Shown here in pieces: positions 1-9,724 of a stretch of DNA of 64,000 bases (positions are counted from its first letter, which is position 1; every line of letters starts with the position of its first letter). Source of the stretch: Pirellulaceae bacterium (GTDB lineage: Bacteria; Planctomycetota; Planctomycetia; Pirellulales; Pirellulaceae); contig JAKVCA010000015.1 of NCBI GenBank assembly GCA_022448315.1, positions 242,837 through 306,836 of the forward strand, written 5' to 3'. The notes beneath the pieces were generated by a model that saw only the letters and a program-made list of their open reading frames with translations, was not told where the DNA came from and searched no databases. A program made the position numbers and the translations under genes.

Positions 1-327
1 CAGTAGCCACTCGGCTCGGATATCGGCTTGTCCCGTTGAATTTTGCAAGCGGGACAGATGGCCGATGTATCCGTTGAGGACTGACTCATTGACCTGAATG
101 TCCGTCGAAGAAAGTTGCCTCTCAATTCGAACATTGAGGTTCACCGTTCCTCGCTTGAGCTGCCCTCGGACGTAATCTTCAATCTTGGGGTCGAGCAAAC
201 CAAAGCCGTCCGAGCACCGCACATTGACTTTCAAGAAACGATTGTTGATGGAACGGGCTTCTGCGAGGACATGCAGTTGACCATTAGTCGACTGCCCCTC
301 CCCGTGTCCTGTCATGCTCAAAAGCAA
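1..327 (-). CDS. yicC: YicC family endoribonuclease, C-terminus cut by window edge
   Basis: This is the N-terminal 109 codons of a YicC-type protein; the rest lies beyond base 1. YicC proteins are endoribonucleases (E. coli YicC acts on the small RNA RyhB) and are often encoded beside gmk. The sequence shows the family N-terminal signature SMTGHG (usual form SMTGFG), followed by EARSINNRFLKVNVR and then a RGxVNLNVRIE strand. I chose the TTG at 327: GGGAG lies about 7 bases upstream and it gives the usual four-residue lead-in to SMTG. An ATG at 315 would start inside the signature. It follows secG with an 89-base gap and probably belongs to the same transcript. Family assignment is secure; activity is inferred from the family. 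Confidence 0.9.
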   Translation of the reverse strand, partial: MLLSMTGHGEGQSTNGQLHVLAEARSINNRFLKVNVRCSDGFGLLDPKIEDYVRGQLKRGTVNLNVRIERQLSSTDIQVNESVLNGYIGHLSRLQNSTGQADIRAEWLL

Positions 328-416
328 TGAAAATCTCCCGCCTCAGACGGTCATCGATCCGAAAGTGGTTGCTCATCACTGAATGGCTTCAGTTCTACTC
401 CATCGGTTCCGAAGCC

Positions 417-938
417 TTACTGATCTGAGTTGCCGTCACCCGTTTCTTCACCAGGTGACTCTGGCTCATCTGGTGTGGAACTCTCGGGCGAACTTTCCTC
501 CGGGGCATCCTCCGGTTTCGCCCCATCGTCGATCGGATTCTGCGGTTCGGGTGCTTCATCTCCGCCCGGAACACCGCTGAACCCGTCATCGATCGCGGGA
601 TTCACTTCAGGTTTTTCTTCGCTTTGTCCACCTTGCATTAGCGAGGGTTCGCTTGAACCTGCCGTATCCAATGTTTTTGGCGGTTCATAAATCTTGTAGG
701 TCAGCATGCAAAGCAAAATCCAGATCAATGCGGTGATGACGGTGATCTTGGTGAATACATCACCAGCTCGGGTACCCAGAGCACTTTCTCCACCCATGCC
801 ACCGAGAGCACCTGCAAGACCGCCCCCCTTGCCTCTTTGGACAAGGATCAGCAGGATGAGAAACAGCGTGACCAAAAATAACGCAGTCCCAAGCAGGAAG
901 CCGCCAATATTAAATCCTAAAAGTGCGAATTCGAGCAT
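417..938 (-). CDS. secG: SecG-type preprotein translocase subunit
   Basis: SecG is the small inner-membrane subunit that assists SecYEG-mediated export. The protein has 173 residues. Its first 75 are canonical: a transmembrane helix, the LVQRGKGGGLAGALGG cytoplasmic loop, and a second helix ending in LTYKIYEP. The remaining ~95 residues are an acidic, Pro/Glu/Ser-rich tail absent from the roughly 110-residue E. coli protein; such tails occur in planctomycete SecG. The ATG at 938 is preferred because GGAG sits 8 bases upstream; a start at 959 would add seven residues without support. It lies 108 bases downstream of tpiA on the same strand, an arrangement common in bacteria. Confidence 0.95.
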   Translation of the reverse strand: MLEFALLGFNIGGFLLGTALFLVTLFLILLILVQRGKGGGLAGALGGMGGESALGTRAGDVFTKITVITALIWILLCMLTYKIYEPPKTLDTAGSSEPSLMQGGQSEEKPEVNPAIDDGFSGVPGGDEAPEPQNPIDDGAKPEDAPEESSPESSTPDEPESPGEETGDGNSDQ

Positions 939-1046
939 GGTGCATTCTCCCACCTTCAACTCCTGTGGACCCTGTTCCGACCAGCGAGGGTCAAGGTGCT
1001 GACAAATTTAACTGAATCGGGTTTGATTGACCGACAATCTATTTCT

Positions 1047-1808
1047 TTATCGGGTTGCCTGAGCCGCTTCGATAATTGCGAGAAAACTCTCGGCTTGGAG
1101 TGATGCTCCACCCACCAATGCTCCGTCGATGTTGGGTTGAGCCAACAGTTCTTCGGCGTTGCCGGGCTTCACGCTTCCTCCGTACTGGATCCGCACTTTC
1201 GAAGACGATTCCGTATTGTAGCGAGATTCAAGCAAGCTGCGAAGGTCGGCATGGACCTCTTCTGCCTGTTCCGGCGTCGCGACTTTCCCGGTTCCGATTG
1301 CCCACACAGGTTCGTAGGCGATCACAATCTGGGCAACCTGCTCGGGGGTTAAGCCTGCCAAGCTGCCCTCCACCTGTTCCTGAACCACCTGCTGGGTCTG
1401 ACCGGCCTCGCGTTGTTCCAGCAATTCGCCGACGCAGACGATGGGAATCAGCCCTTTTTCGAGTGCCACCATCAACTTCTTGTTGACCGAAGCATCGGTC
1501 TCGCCAAAAAATTGTCGTCGCTCGCTATGGCCCAGGATGACGTATCTGCAACCGATATCGACCAGCATGTCACCACTGGTTTCCCCAGTGAAGGCGCCAT
1601 TGGGTTCAAAATGCATGTCCTGACCTCCGACTCCAACCGGGCTTCCGTCGGTTTCCGCCAGGCAGTCGCCCAGGTAGACCGTGGGTGGGCAGATGCCAAC
1701 TTCAACGCCTTCGGGCAGTGTCGCCTGAGCGATGGCTTTTGAGAGTGCCACGGCACCGGTCCGATCCAGGTTCATTTTCCAGTTGCCAGCGATGAACGGG
1801 GTTCTCAC
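1047..1808 (-). CDS. tpiA: Triosephosphate isomerase
   Basis: TpiA interconverts dihydroxyacetone phosphate and glyceraldehyde 3-phosphate in glycolysis and gluconeogenesis. The 253-residue length is normal. Catalytic motifs are intact: the active-site lysine in GNWKMN near the N-terminus, the catalytic histidine in LGHSERR, the catalytic glutamate in [11 protein letters not shown] followed by loop 6, and the phosphate-binding YGGSV and LVGGASL loops. The start is GTG at 1808, with GAGGAG 8 bases upstream. It lies 64 bases downstream of the DAHP synthase gene and upstream of secG, so the three are probably cotranscribed. Confidence 0.97.
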   Translation of the reverse strand: MRTPFIAGNWKMNLDRTGAVALSKAIAQATLPEGVEVGICPPTVYLGDCLAETDGSPVGVGGQDMHFEPNGAFTGETSGDMLVDIGCRYVILGHSERRQFFGETDASVNKKLMVALEKGLIPIVCVGELLEQREAGQTQQVVQEQVEGSLAGLTPEQVAQIVIAYEPVWAIGTGKVATPEQAEEVHADLRSLLESRYNTESSSKVRIQYGGSVKPGNAEELLAQPNIDGALVGGASLQAESFLAIIEAAQATR

Positions 1809-1872
1809 GAAATTATCTCCTCGGTATCAGGGGATTCAAACTTGTAGGATCGATGGGGTTGGAAATCGAGAT

Positions 1873-2895
1873 TCAGGAATTTGAAATGGTTTTACCCATC
1901 AGTTCCGCCAGCGATCTCATCCGCTGCACCACCTCCGCATACTCATGGGGCAGGAGTGCCTGCGGGCCATCCGATTTCGCTTCTTCAGGGCAGTCGTGGA
2001 CCTCAATGTGGATTCCATCCGCCCCCACGGCAACACCTGCAAAGGCACAGTCAGGAATCAGGTCGGGCCGCCCTGTGGCGTGACTTGGGTCCACGATGAC
2101 AGGAAGGTGGGAAAGGCGTTTGACCACTGCGACCGCGGCAAGGTCCAAAAGGTTCCGTGTCGAGCGATCGTAGCTTTTGATGCCCCGCTCGCACAGCACC
2201 ACATTGGGGTTGCCCTGAGAAAGTATATACTCCGCACTCATGAGCCAATCTTCGACCGTGGCGCTCATGCCTCTTTTTAAAAGGACGGGCTTTCCACTCC
2301 TGCCAACTTCGGTGAGCAACACGAAGTTCTGCATGTTTCTTGCGCCCACTTGCAACATGTCCGCATATTTCGCAACCGTTTCGACGAGCCTTGGGTCGGT
2401 GACCTCGGTCACGACAGGAAGGTCATGGGCTTGCCCCGCGTCGCGCAGGACTTTGAGGCCTTCTTCACCCAGTCCCTGAAAAGAATAGGGGCTGGTGCGA
2501 GGCTTGTAGGCTCCTCCTCGAAGCAAATTTGCCCCAGCTTGGCGGATCTGTTCGGCGATATGATTCATCCGTTCGGCCGACTCGACCGCACATGGGCCGG
2601 CGATCATCCCGAGTTTCCCATCCCCGATTTCCACATTTCCAACTTTTACAACGCTGGATTTGGGATGAGCGTCAAGACTGGCCAATTTATAGGCGGGCAT
2701 CACCGGGACAACCTGTTTGACGCCGGGGATGGCCAGCAGGGGTTCGGAACGCAACTGATCCTCGTCGCCGATGACCCCGACAATGGTTCGGTGGGTCCCG
2801 CGACTGAGGTGGGCTTGAAGACCGAGCTGTTCCATCTTTTCGAGCACGTGGCTGATCTGCTCTTCGGTGACATCCGGTTTCAGGATAAGAATCAC
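1873..2895 (-). CDS. aroF: 3-deoxy-7-phosphoheptulonate (DAHP) synthase, type I beta
   Basis: This enzyme condenses phosphoenolpyruvate and erythrose 4-phosphate to DAHP, the first step of the shikimate pathway. The 340-residue protein has an N-terminal ferredoxin-like domain (about residues 1-70), then the KDO8P-synthase-like barrel with [42 protein letters not shown] and a metal-binding DPSHATGR. This is the type I beta architecture, like Thermotoga DAHP synthase. The start is GTG at 2895 with an AAGAG element about 7 bases upstream. The N-terminal domain may mediate feedback inhibition as in relatives; that is an inference. The gene symbol is the one commonly used for this class. Confidence 0.95.
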   Translation of the reverse strand: MILILKPDVTEEQISHVLEKMEQLGLQAHLSRGTHRTIVGVIGDEDQLRSEPLLAIPGVKQVVPVMPAYKLASLDAHPKSSVVKVGNVEIGDGKLGMIAGPCAVESAERMNHIAEQIRQAGANLLRGGAYKPRTSPYSFQGLGEEGLKVLRDAGQAHDLPVVTEVTDPRLVETVAKYADMLQVGARNMQNFVLLTEVGRSGKPVLLKRGMSATVEDWLMSAEYILSQGNPNVVLCERGIKSYDRSTRNLLDLAAVAVVKRLSHLPVIVDPSHATGRPDLIPDCAFAGVAVGADGIHIEVHDCPEEAKSDGPQALLPHEYAEVVQRMRSLAELMGKTISNS

Positions 2896-3055
2896 AATAA
2901 AACTCTTTTAGGTGGTTTCAGTTCCGATTTTGTGGGGAGCCAAGCCCAATAGAACTGCGAAGTCTACTGGGATGGCTTCCATGCGTCGACCCCACCATTC
3001 GAGGGTTTTTTGTTGGCTGACGTGGGTGGGCGTGAGCGTACTTGCGATATGCGCT

Positions 3056-3802
3056 CTACCAGTATCGCTCGACCACGATTTGCCCAGGCGCTCGACTCCG
3101 GTGGCGTTTCATGCCCCGTCTTTCGAGTTGAAGTTCCATATCATCAAGCATGGCTGGATTCCCGCAGAGGAGAATCGTGCTGTCAGTGGACGTCAACGAC
3201 GTCTCTGCAAATTCCTCGAGTGATCCCTCTTCGAACAGGGATGGGATACGACCTTGAAGACCTGTCGAAAATTCGTCTCTCGTGGTTGCAGGGACGTAAG
3301 CAAATCGCCCGGGATACTGCTCTCCGTAGGCGCAAAGTTCGTCCTGGTAAGAGAGGTCTTGTTCATGCCTAACGCCGTGGACGACACAGATGCGTTGATA
3401 CCTCTCCCAGGGTTCCTCAGTTCGGAGCATTGCGATGTAAGGCGCTAGGCCGGTACCCGTGGCAACCAGCCAGAGATTGTCTGCATCGGGAGCCCGTTCC
3501 AGTGTGAATCGTCCTGCGGCCCGTTCGCTGACATCAAGTGAGTCGCCTTCGTTCAATGCCCACAGCAAAGGCGTAAGTTCTCCATCCTCAATAAGAACGA
3601 TATAAAACTCGAGTTCAGTTCCATGGGGCGAAGCGACTGAATAAGGACGGTGGATGTGGTTTTCTTCATCCACGAGCCCAAGCTGTAGAAACTGGCCGGC
3701 CGTGAAGGGAAGGACATTGGGAGCATCCACCGTGATGGTGAACAGGCCGTCCTTCCAAACCCGTTTGCGCGTGATAAGACTCTTCGTCCAAGTGACCGCC
3801 AT
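3056..3802 (-). CDS. fpr: Ferredoxin--NADP reductase
   Basis: The 248-residue protein matches the bacterial Fpr family (subclass I ferredoxin-NADP+ reductases), which moves electrons between NADP(H) and ferredoxin or flavodoxin through FAD. Visible motifs are the FAD-binding RPYSVAS (about residues 52-58), a GTGLAPYIAML segment for NADP(H) pyrophosphate binding, LLCGNPAM, and the C-terminal VERYW that stacks over the flavin. AAAGGA lies 7 bases before the ATG at 3802. It sits between the DUF1549/DUF1553 gene (156-base gap) and the DAHP synthase gene (160-base gap), all on the minus strand. Confidence 0.93.
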   Translation of the reverse strand: MAVTWTKSLITRKRVWKDGLFTITVDAPNVLPFTAGQFLQLGLVDEENHIHRPYSVASPHGTELEFYIVLIEDGELTPLLWALNEGDSLDVSERAAGRFTLERAPDADNLWLVATGTGLAPYIAMLRTEEPWERYQRICVVHGVRHEQDLSYQDELCAYGEQYPGRFAYVPATTRDEFSTGLQGRIPSLFEEGSLEEFAETSLTSTDSTILLCGNPAMLDDMELQLERRGMKRHRSRAPGQIVVERYW

Positions 3803-3958
3803 GTCAGCGTCCTTTGCTTTCCAAACCGGGTCGAATGGATTTTCTCCTTGGCCACTCTTTGGCCAAGCTGCAAACGCGATCCAATGACAAATTGGAGTGG
3901 GGTCACTTTTCGGATCAGTCGCAAGGGCTTGGGGCGTTCTTCAGTTGGACCGTATGCC

Positions 3959-6900
3959 TTAACGATTGAACAGGAATGAGGGATTGTTGACCAAAGCCCA
4001 TGCAAGATCCTGCACGCCAACCAATCTGGGATTTGCTGCTTCTGCTTTCGCCTGTTCCACGGCCTTCATCAGACGTTGATACTTCAGATCAGTTTTCGCG
4101 TATTCCATCCTCAATTTGGAGCTTTGTTCCGCGGTTCGCTCCTCCGCTGGGGTGTTCAACAGGGCAGTCAACTCAGCCGGGAGTGCTGGCCGGTTCAACG
4201 TCCCCTCGCTCGTGGTGTAGCTCAATCGAAAACGTCCTAACAGATGTTTGCTGTCGCTGAACTTTTGCACCATTGAGATTTTCAGGTTTTTCGGCCCATT
4301 GGTACTGATGGGTTCGGAAAAGGGAAAAATTGCATGGTGGCTTTTGTTCATTTGAGGACTGATCGCCCAACCGGTTCCTTCATTCCCATCAACGGCTCCG
4401 ACCACTGCCCAGCCGTTTTGGCTGAAATCCGCCGTAGGGCTGCTGAAACTCAATCGCATCAGTTTTTCGGGGGCGGCTGGGTCAAAGCGTTCTGCGATCA
4501 GCTCATTGAGGACAAAGTTGCCGTTGCCACGGCCGGGGCCTCCGGCGGGAAGGTTGGGATCAGCCAACGCTTCGAGCCGCAGTCCGGTGATGCCCGATTC
4601 CGGCAGCATTGTGGTAAGGCGGTAGATGTCTTTGTCCAGCTTGCCTGAAACCACCCAGGAGCCATCATCCTGAGGCGTGAAATCCGCGCCCACGTCTGAC
4701 GTTGCGTTTTCAATCTTCAGGGGGTGCCAAGTGACGTCCTGCTGGTAGCTCGCTTCCCATTGAGATTGCTTTTCCGACCGCTCCGACTCATAGGTAGCCA
4801 AAGCAGCTTCATGATCCGCCAGGTCACCACCCGGCAGCGTCAAGGTCTCGACTCCCAACTCGAGTTCTCTTGCCGAGGGCATGCGAGCCAGAAAGCGGAG
4901 GAACATTTCTTCGACCAGTTGTTGATCGTCCTTGATCTCCGCGGCCAATTTGACCAGGTCATTCGCGGGATCACTCAGCGCTTTTGCCAGCGAGGGTCCA
5001 TTGACGAGTTTCATGACCGGGCCAAGGGCAACACCGCTGGACCTCTCACACTCACAGGCACTTTCCCGGACCGGTCGTCCGAAGTCGTCTAGAAAGGGAA
5101 GACTCACTCCTGAGTCTGGGAGTTGGGCGGCACGGATTCCCTCAGGCGCACCGGGGATTCGGAACGGAGCCCCCGCGGCAAAATGAAAGGTGTCAAAAAG
5201 AACTTCGGCCGGAAGTCGACGCGGAAGGGCATGGCTGTAATTGATCGTGTCGTCATCATTCCAGTCGTTGGTTTTGACTGAACGTTGATAGGCCCGACTT
5301 CGGCAGATTCTCCGAAGGATATGTTGCACGTCAAACCCACTGGCAATGAAGTCCGCCTCGAGTGCGTCGAGCAATTCGGGATTACTCGGAGGGTTGCCTG
5401 CTCGGATATCATCGATCGGTTCAATGATGCCGACACCAAGTAGGTAACCCCAGATCCGATTGACGTAGCTGCGTGCGAAGTAGGGGTTTTCCGCAGCCGT
5501 CATCCACTCCGCAAGTTGCTTGCGGCGGTGTGTGGAGTCATCGACTCCACCCGAGTGATCGTACGGGAATGAGGGGGCTGTGACCTCTCCGGTTCGGTCG
5601 TGCTTGATTTCTCCACTACCTCGGTCGAAGACTACTTCGACCAACGGAACGGCGCCTTCAACCGCGGTCCCGCCGATTCGTTTTCCGGTGAACTTTGGAT
5701 CTTCTTTACGTCCAACCTGAGAGAAGTAGGCGGCCATTTCGTAGTACTGATCCTGCGTCCATCTCTCAAACGGATGGTCATGGCATTTATTGCAATTGAA
5801 ACGGATTGCCAAAAACAGGTGTGTCGTGTTTTCCATCGCATCCGCCGGGTCTCGTAATACTTTCCAATAGGCTGCGGGTGGGTTCGCGAGGTTTGAGCCG
5901 CTGGCGGTGAGTACTTCACGGGCAAACTTGTTGTAGGGTTTGTTCGTTGCAATGCTGTCGTGGATCCAGTTTCTCAATGCGATCGCGCCCGACTCGCCCA
6001 GGAATTTGCGATTGACTTGCAGCAGGTCGGCCCACTTGTTCGTCCAGTATTCCACGTATGCTCGACTGCCAATGAGCGTATCGATCAACTCTTCCCTTTT
6101 CGTTTGGGTATCACGAGGATCCGCAAGGAAGTCGCGGACCTGGTTGGAGTCAGGAGGCAGTCCGGTGAGATCAAGGTAGAGGCGTCGAATAAACTCGTCA
6201 TCCGAGCAGAGTTCACTCGGAAGCACTTTCACACGCTGGAGTTTGTCGTAGATCTTGTCGTCGATGTAGTTGTGGCTGACAACGTCCTGCCAGGCGAATC
6301 CACTGCGGTCGCCCATCACGGTCAGGGTGGTCGCTGCATAGGCGCCCTCGTAGCGAACCAGAACCGGTGCTTCACCTCGCCGTAACAATCTCAGTTGTCC
6401 GCCAGGCATTGATTCGATCACCTCGATGTTGCCGCTTTCAACGAAGGCTTCGCGGGTCACATCGCGCGTCGCTCCGTCACTGTACGTCGCCACTACGCGC
6501 ATTTGCTGGATACTGCCTGCTCTTGGGAGCACGGGCAGTTTGGGTTCGACGTCAATGCTGGTCACTCGTGGGCTGGTTTCAAGGTCGAAATCCACCCCGG
6601 CAGCAATCCATGATCGGAGCAGGTCGTAGTAGGGTTCGCCCGGTTGTGTTAATGCTCCACCGACATGGGCAATCGATCCACTCGCTTTGAGTAGCATCAA
6701 ACTTTGGTCGGGTGCGACACGATTGAATCGTCGCGCTCCGATTTCATCGGTCAGCGCGCTGAAGTCGAAAATGGAGTCGTAACCTCGCAGCGACAGCTTG
6801 AAACCTCCCTTGCCATCTTTGGAGCCATGGCAGGTTCCCGCGTTGCAACCGAGTCTCGACAGGGTAGGTTGAACATCTCGTATGAAACTGGGCTCAAAGC

Positions 6901-7282
6901 TCTGGCTCTGGCCTTGAACGGAAACTGGAATATCCGCTTCAAACTCTCCCCACGAGATCTTCAGTTTCGTCTCGCCGTCGCTGAGTGGACGAACAAGGCC
7001 AATGCTGGAGGTCGTGGCCACTTTGGCATCGATTTGAAATGAGGCCTGACGGGTCAAGTCCAGCATTTCTCCCGAGTCCAGACGACCGGTGACAATGATC
7101 TGGGCATAGGAAAACGGAGACTCAAGCTTGATCTCCGAAGGTTCGATTTGCAGGGAGGTGACAACCAGACCTTCGGGTACTGCCTCAGCGGAAGCGGTCG
7201 TGTCAGATGTCTGGGCGTTCGCAAGCGTCGCGAGGGTAATCAGTGTGCTGAACACGAGGTTGATTACAATTTGCCGTTGCAT
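3959..7282 (-). CDS. DUF1549/DUF1553 (PSCyt2/PSD1) exported protein with CX4CH and CXXCH motifs
   Basis: This is a 1107-residue planctomycete-type secreted protein with an N-terminal signal peptide ending near TLANAQ. Next come Ig-like segments (around residues 35-125 and 235-325) flanking a cytochrome-like region with CNAGTCHG, a CX4CH motif. DUF1549 (PSCyt2) follows at about 345-560 and contains CNKCHDHPFE, a CXXCH motif. DUF1553 (PSD1) begins near 600. About 250 residues resembling a discoidin/galactose-binding domain interrupt DUF1553 before its usual final element (DLAWALVNNPSFLFNR). AAAGGA precedes the ATG by 8 bases. The upstream neighbour is a PSCyt1/WD40 protein, the classic planctomycete pairing. 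The molecular function of the family is unproven; periplasmic redox or polysaccharide-related roles have been suggested. Confidence 0.9.
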   Translation of the reverse strand: MQRQIVINLVFSTLITLATLANAQTSDTTASAEAVPEGLVVTSLQIEPSEIKLESPFSYAQIIVTGRLDSGEMLDLTRQASFQIDAKVATTSSIGLVRPLSDGETKLKISWGEFEADIPVSVQGQSQSFEPSFIRDVQPTLSRLGCNAGTCHGSKDGKGGFKLSLRGYDSIFDFSALTDEIGARRFNRVAPDQSLMLLKASGSIAHVGGALTQPGEPYYDLLRSWIAAGVDFDLETSPRVTSIDVEPKLPVLPRAGSIQQMRVVATYSDGATRDVTREAFVESGNIEVIESMPGGQLRLLRRGEAPVLVRYEGAYAATTLTVMGDRSGFAWQDVVSHNYIDDKIYDKLQRVKVLPSELCSDDEFIRRLYLDLTGLPPDSNQVRDFLADPRDTQTKREELIDTLIGSRAYVEYWTNKWADLLQVNRKFLGESGAIALRNWIHDSIATNKPYNKFAREVLTASGSNLANPPAAYWKVLRDPADAMENTTHLFLAIRFNCNKCHDHPFERWTQDQYYEMAAYFSQVGRKEDPKFTGKRIGGTAVEGAVPLVEVVFDRGSGEIKHDRTGEVTAPSFPYDHSGGVDDSTHRRKQLAEWMTAAENPYFARSYVNRIWGYLLGVGIIEPIDDIRAGNPPSNPELLDALEADFIASGFDVQHILRRICRSRAYQRSVKTNDWNDDDTINYSHALPRRLPAEVLFDTFHFAAGAPFRIPGAPEGIRAAQLPDSGVSLPFLDDFGRPVRESACECERSSGVALGPVMKLVNGPSLAKALSDPANDLVKLAAEIKDDQQLVEEMFLRFLARMPSARELELGVETLTLPGGDLADHEAALATYESERSEKQSQWEASYQQDVTWHPLKIENATSDVGADFTPQDDGSWVVSGKLDKDIYRLTTMLPESGITGLRLEALADPNLPAGGPGRGNGNFVLNELIAERFDPAAPEKLMRLSFSSPTADFSQNGWAVVGAVDGNEGTGWAISPQMNKSHHAIFPFSEPISTNGPKNLKISMVQKFSDSKHLLGRFRLSYTTSEGTLNRPALPAELTALLNTPAEERTAEQSSKLRMEYAKTDLKYQRLMKAVEQAKAEAANPRLVGVQDLAWALVNNPSFLFNR

Positions 7283-7388
7283 GAATCAAATCCTTTAAGG
7301 GCCGATTGCTCATTCAATGTGAGGTGCAGTCTCGCAAGAAGACGGCCACTCTGGTGTCGGGAGACGACGATTTATGGGGATCGGACAT

Positions 7389-8813
7389 CTATTCCAGTGG
7401 AGCGGATGGGAATTCCAGCAAGGTTTTACCATCTGAAGCCTGATAAAGTCGGATCATACCGTCAAAGCCACTCACTGCGATCCGTTGTCCATCGGGGCTG
7501 TAGTCAAGGGCATAAAGTCCGCTTGTGGCACTGGGAACCGTGTAGACGGTCGAGCCATCCTCTGTTTTGTAACTCTGAAGGACACCTTTGCCATTCACAC
7601 TGCTGCAGACGGCGATGTGCTGACCATCCGGGCTGAAACTGACGTCCATGATTCGGCCCTCGACTTTCGGAAATGCTCGGATGAGATTGAAATCGTCTCC
7701 GATCTTTCTCGCCTTCTCTCGGACCATTTTGTAGATCTTCGGGACGCCGTCGGCACCACCCGCCAACAGTTGGTCTTGTTCGGGGTGACGGTCAACCGCG
7801 TTGAGTCCGCCCTTCAGCGCGCCGGGAGTGATGCTGGTGATGTTGTCAATGAAACGCTCTGTCGCCACGTTCACGAGTTTCATGGAGCGGTCACGACTGA
7901 CCGAGATCAGGTGATCGTTATTCACCGAAAAGATCGTGTCGAGCACCCAGTCATCATGCGCGCCATTGAAAAGTTTCTGCTCGCCCGTCAGCGTATCAAT
8001 CGCGCGAATCGTATTGTCGGGGCATCCAAACGCCAACAACTTCTCGTCGCTTGACCAGCTCGCGCCGTAGAGGGTATCGAACCCAACGATCTTGGAGAGA
8101 AGCAGTTCGCGAGACTCCGTGTCCCAGATCTGGATCTCGCCAAAACGGCCGGGCGATCCGCATGCGACTGCAAGCCGTTTACCGGAAGGTGAAAAGCGAA
8201 TCGATTCAATGCGTTCGGAAATACCAATCATGCGACCCGCCGACGTGGTTGTCCATGCTTCGCCTTCTTCCGTGGGTGGAACGAGGCGATGCAATAACAC
8301 TTCATGATATCCGGAAACCGCGAGGTGCTCTCCGTCGGGTGAAAATGCAATGCTTGTCACCACTGGAAGTGAGCGATACACCGGTGGGTTGTCGGAATCA
8401 AACCGTGTGGTGGCCGTCTTGGGAGTATCATTTTTTGCACCTTCGGCAATCCAACGGCGCACAAGGTCGATTTCTTCGGTCGCGAGGGGCGGCTTATTTT
8501 TGGGCATTTCCGCAATCCCATCGGTGATCAAGATTTGACCCATCAGATAACTTTCTTCGGGTTGCCCCGGAACGATCGAAGGGGAGCCTGACTCACCTTC
8601 CTGCATCAACATGTCAAAGTTGGTCATGACATAATCACCACCTCGCTTTGCCGGTTGGTGGCAGCCTTGGCAATTCGCCTGAAAGATGGGACGTACCTGC
8701 TCGTAATAGCTGACTGGCCCGGTCTCATCTGAATCCTCGGACGCGAGGACATTTGTCAACGGAAAGAGGACAAGGGGTATAAGACGCAGGTGCGATTTGA
8801 AATTCGAAAGCAT
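7389..8813 (-). CDS. Planctomycete cytochrome (PSCyt1) domain fused to a WD40 propeller
   Basis: The 474-residue protein starts with a signal peptide ending near NVLASED. A single-heme PSCyt1 domain follows, with CQGCHQP and a distal Met in the AEMPKNK segment, then seven WD40-like blades with repeated SFSPDGQ/FSPSGK signatures. Seven blades suit one closed propeller. The ATG at 8813 was chosen because it puts the signal peptide at the N-terminus; an in-frame ATG at 8855 would add 14 residues, and neither has a strong ribosome-binding site. It probably forms an operon with the DUF1549/DUF1553 gene 106 bases downstream. An exported electron-transfer or scaffold role is inferred from domains only. 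Confidence 0.88.
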   Translation of the reverse strand: MLSNFKSHLRLIPLVLFPLTNVLASEDSDETGPVSYYEQVRPIFQANCQGCHQPAKRGGDYVMTNFDMLMQEGESGSPSIVPGQPEESYLMGQILITDGIAEMPKNKPPLATEEIDLVRRWIAEGAKNDTPKTATTRFDSDNPPVYRSLPVVTSIAFSPDGEHLAVSGYHEVLLHRLVPPTEEGEAWTTTSAGRMIGISERIESIRFSPSGKRLAVACGSPGRFGEIQIWDTESRELLLSKIVGFDTLYGASWSSDEKLLAFGCPDNTIRAIDTLTGEQKLFNGAHDDWVLDTIFSVNNDHLISVSRDRSMKLVNVATERFIDNITSITPGALKGGLNAVDRHPEQDQLLAGGADGVPKIYKMVREKARKIGDDFNLIRAFPKVEGRIMDVSFSPDGQHIAVCSSVNGKGVLQSYKTEDGSTVYTVPSATSGLYALDYSPDGQRIAVSGFDGMIRLYQASDGKTLLEFPSAPLE

Positions 8814-9031
8814 AGTGCAAAGCCGCCAAATGGCGTTAAAGGAGGGATAGAGCATGACTCGGGGGCATATTGGCTGCCCCCCAAAAATTCACCCAACCGC
8901 ATACCAGCATTGTAAACGGATGGACCACCTAAATCCAAGGATAAGGGGTTTCTGGCACCCCATTGGTGATGCGATGACAATGTCCTTGAGGGTCCGCCAG
9001 ATCGGGGGGGGCTGGTGCGGAAGTTTCCGCG

Positions 9032-9724
9032 TTACTTCGAATCGAAGGAGCCCAAAAATTCGACTTTCAAACTTCCTTCGTTGTCACGGACATTGTTGTC
9101 ATACATCTGCAGGTAAAGCCGACCGGTGGTTTCGGCCACAAACGATTTCTCTGGGCCCACTACGAAAATATTTTCCCCGGGACCGCGTCCCGTATCGATC
9201 GATCCGATCAGCGATCCCAGATTGTATTCCCGCAATTCCTTGGGAATGGCAATGCCTTCCGCTGACAATTCGGCCGTAAAAGTAAACGTCCATGTCCCGT
9301 AGGCACGGATGGCGATCGGTTTTCCAGCAATGACCGTGATGCCTGTGTCTTGCCAGGATTTATCGGCTTTCACATCCATGCGAGCACGCCCCGCGGTAAG
9401 CTCCATCTGATTGATTGCGGCCATTTTTGCCTTCGCCGATTCGTATTGGGGGACCAGCTTCAGAATTTCCCCGTAAACCGCCTTTGCTTTGTCGAAATCT
9501 TTGCCGCGTTCATATTCCAGCGCCAGTTTTTCCGCCTGCTGGACAAAAGTTCGGTGCAATGCAAGTAGACGTTGATCCGTGGGCAGGGGTGGAGGTGTTG
9601 GCTTTTCGTCTGAATCTTTCGGGTTATTCCGGTTCTGATTAGTGCGGGTCTGCCCATACGCGGTGCTCAGAGACATGGTCACGATTGCAGTAGCGATCAG
9701 CATTAAAGTCGTGCAGCGAATCAT
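9032..9724 (-). CDS. Secreted protein with PA-IL/LecA-like C-terminal domain
   Basis: The 230-residue protein has a clear signal peptide (about residues 1-24, ending TAYGQ), a polar linker, a short helical TPR-like stretch (about 45-100) and a C-terminal beta domain. That domain contains WQDTGITVIAGKPIAIRAYGTW, GSLIGSID, FVVGPEKSF, GRLYLQMYDN and DNEGSLKVEF. The pattern resembles the galactose-binding lectin domain of Pseudomonas PA-IL (LecA), seen in many planctomycete exported proteins. The ATG at 9724 has GGAG six bases upstream; the frame stays open to 10081 but without a signal peptide at that position. Carbohydrate binding is an inference from domain resemblance. Confidence 0.82.
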   Translation of the reverse strand: MIRCTTLMLIATAIVTMSLSTAYGQTRTNQNRNNPKDSDEKPTPPPLPTDQRLLALHRTFVQQAEKLALEYERGKDFDKAKAVYGEILKLVPQYESAKAKMAAINQMELTAGRARMDVKADKSWQDTGITVIAGKPIAIRAYGTWTFTFTAELSAEGIAIPKELREYNLGSLIGSIDTGRGPGENIFVVGPEKSFVAETTGRLYLQMYDNNVRDNEGSLKVEFLGSFDSK

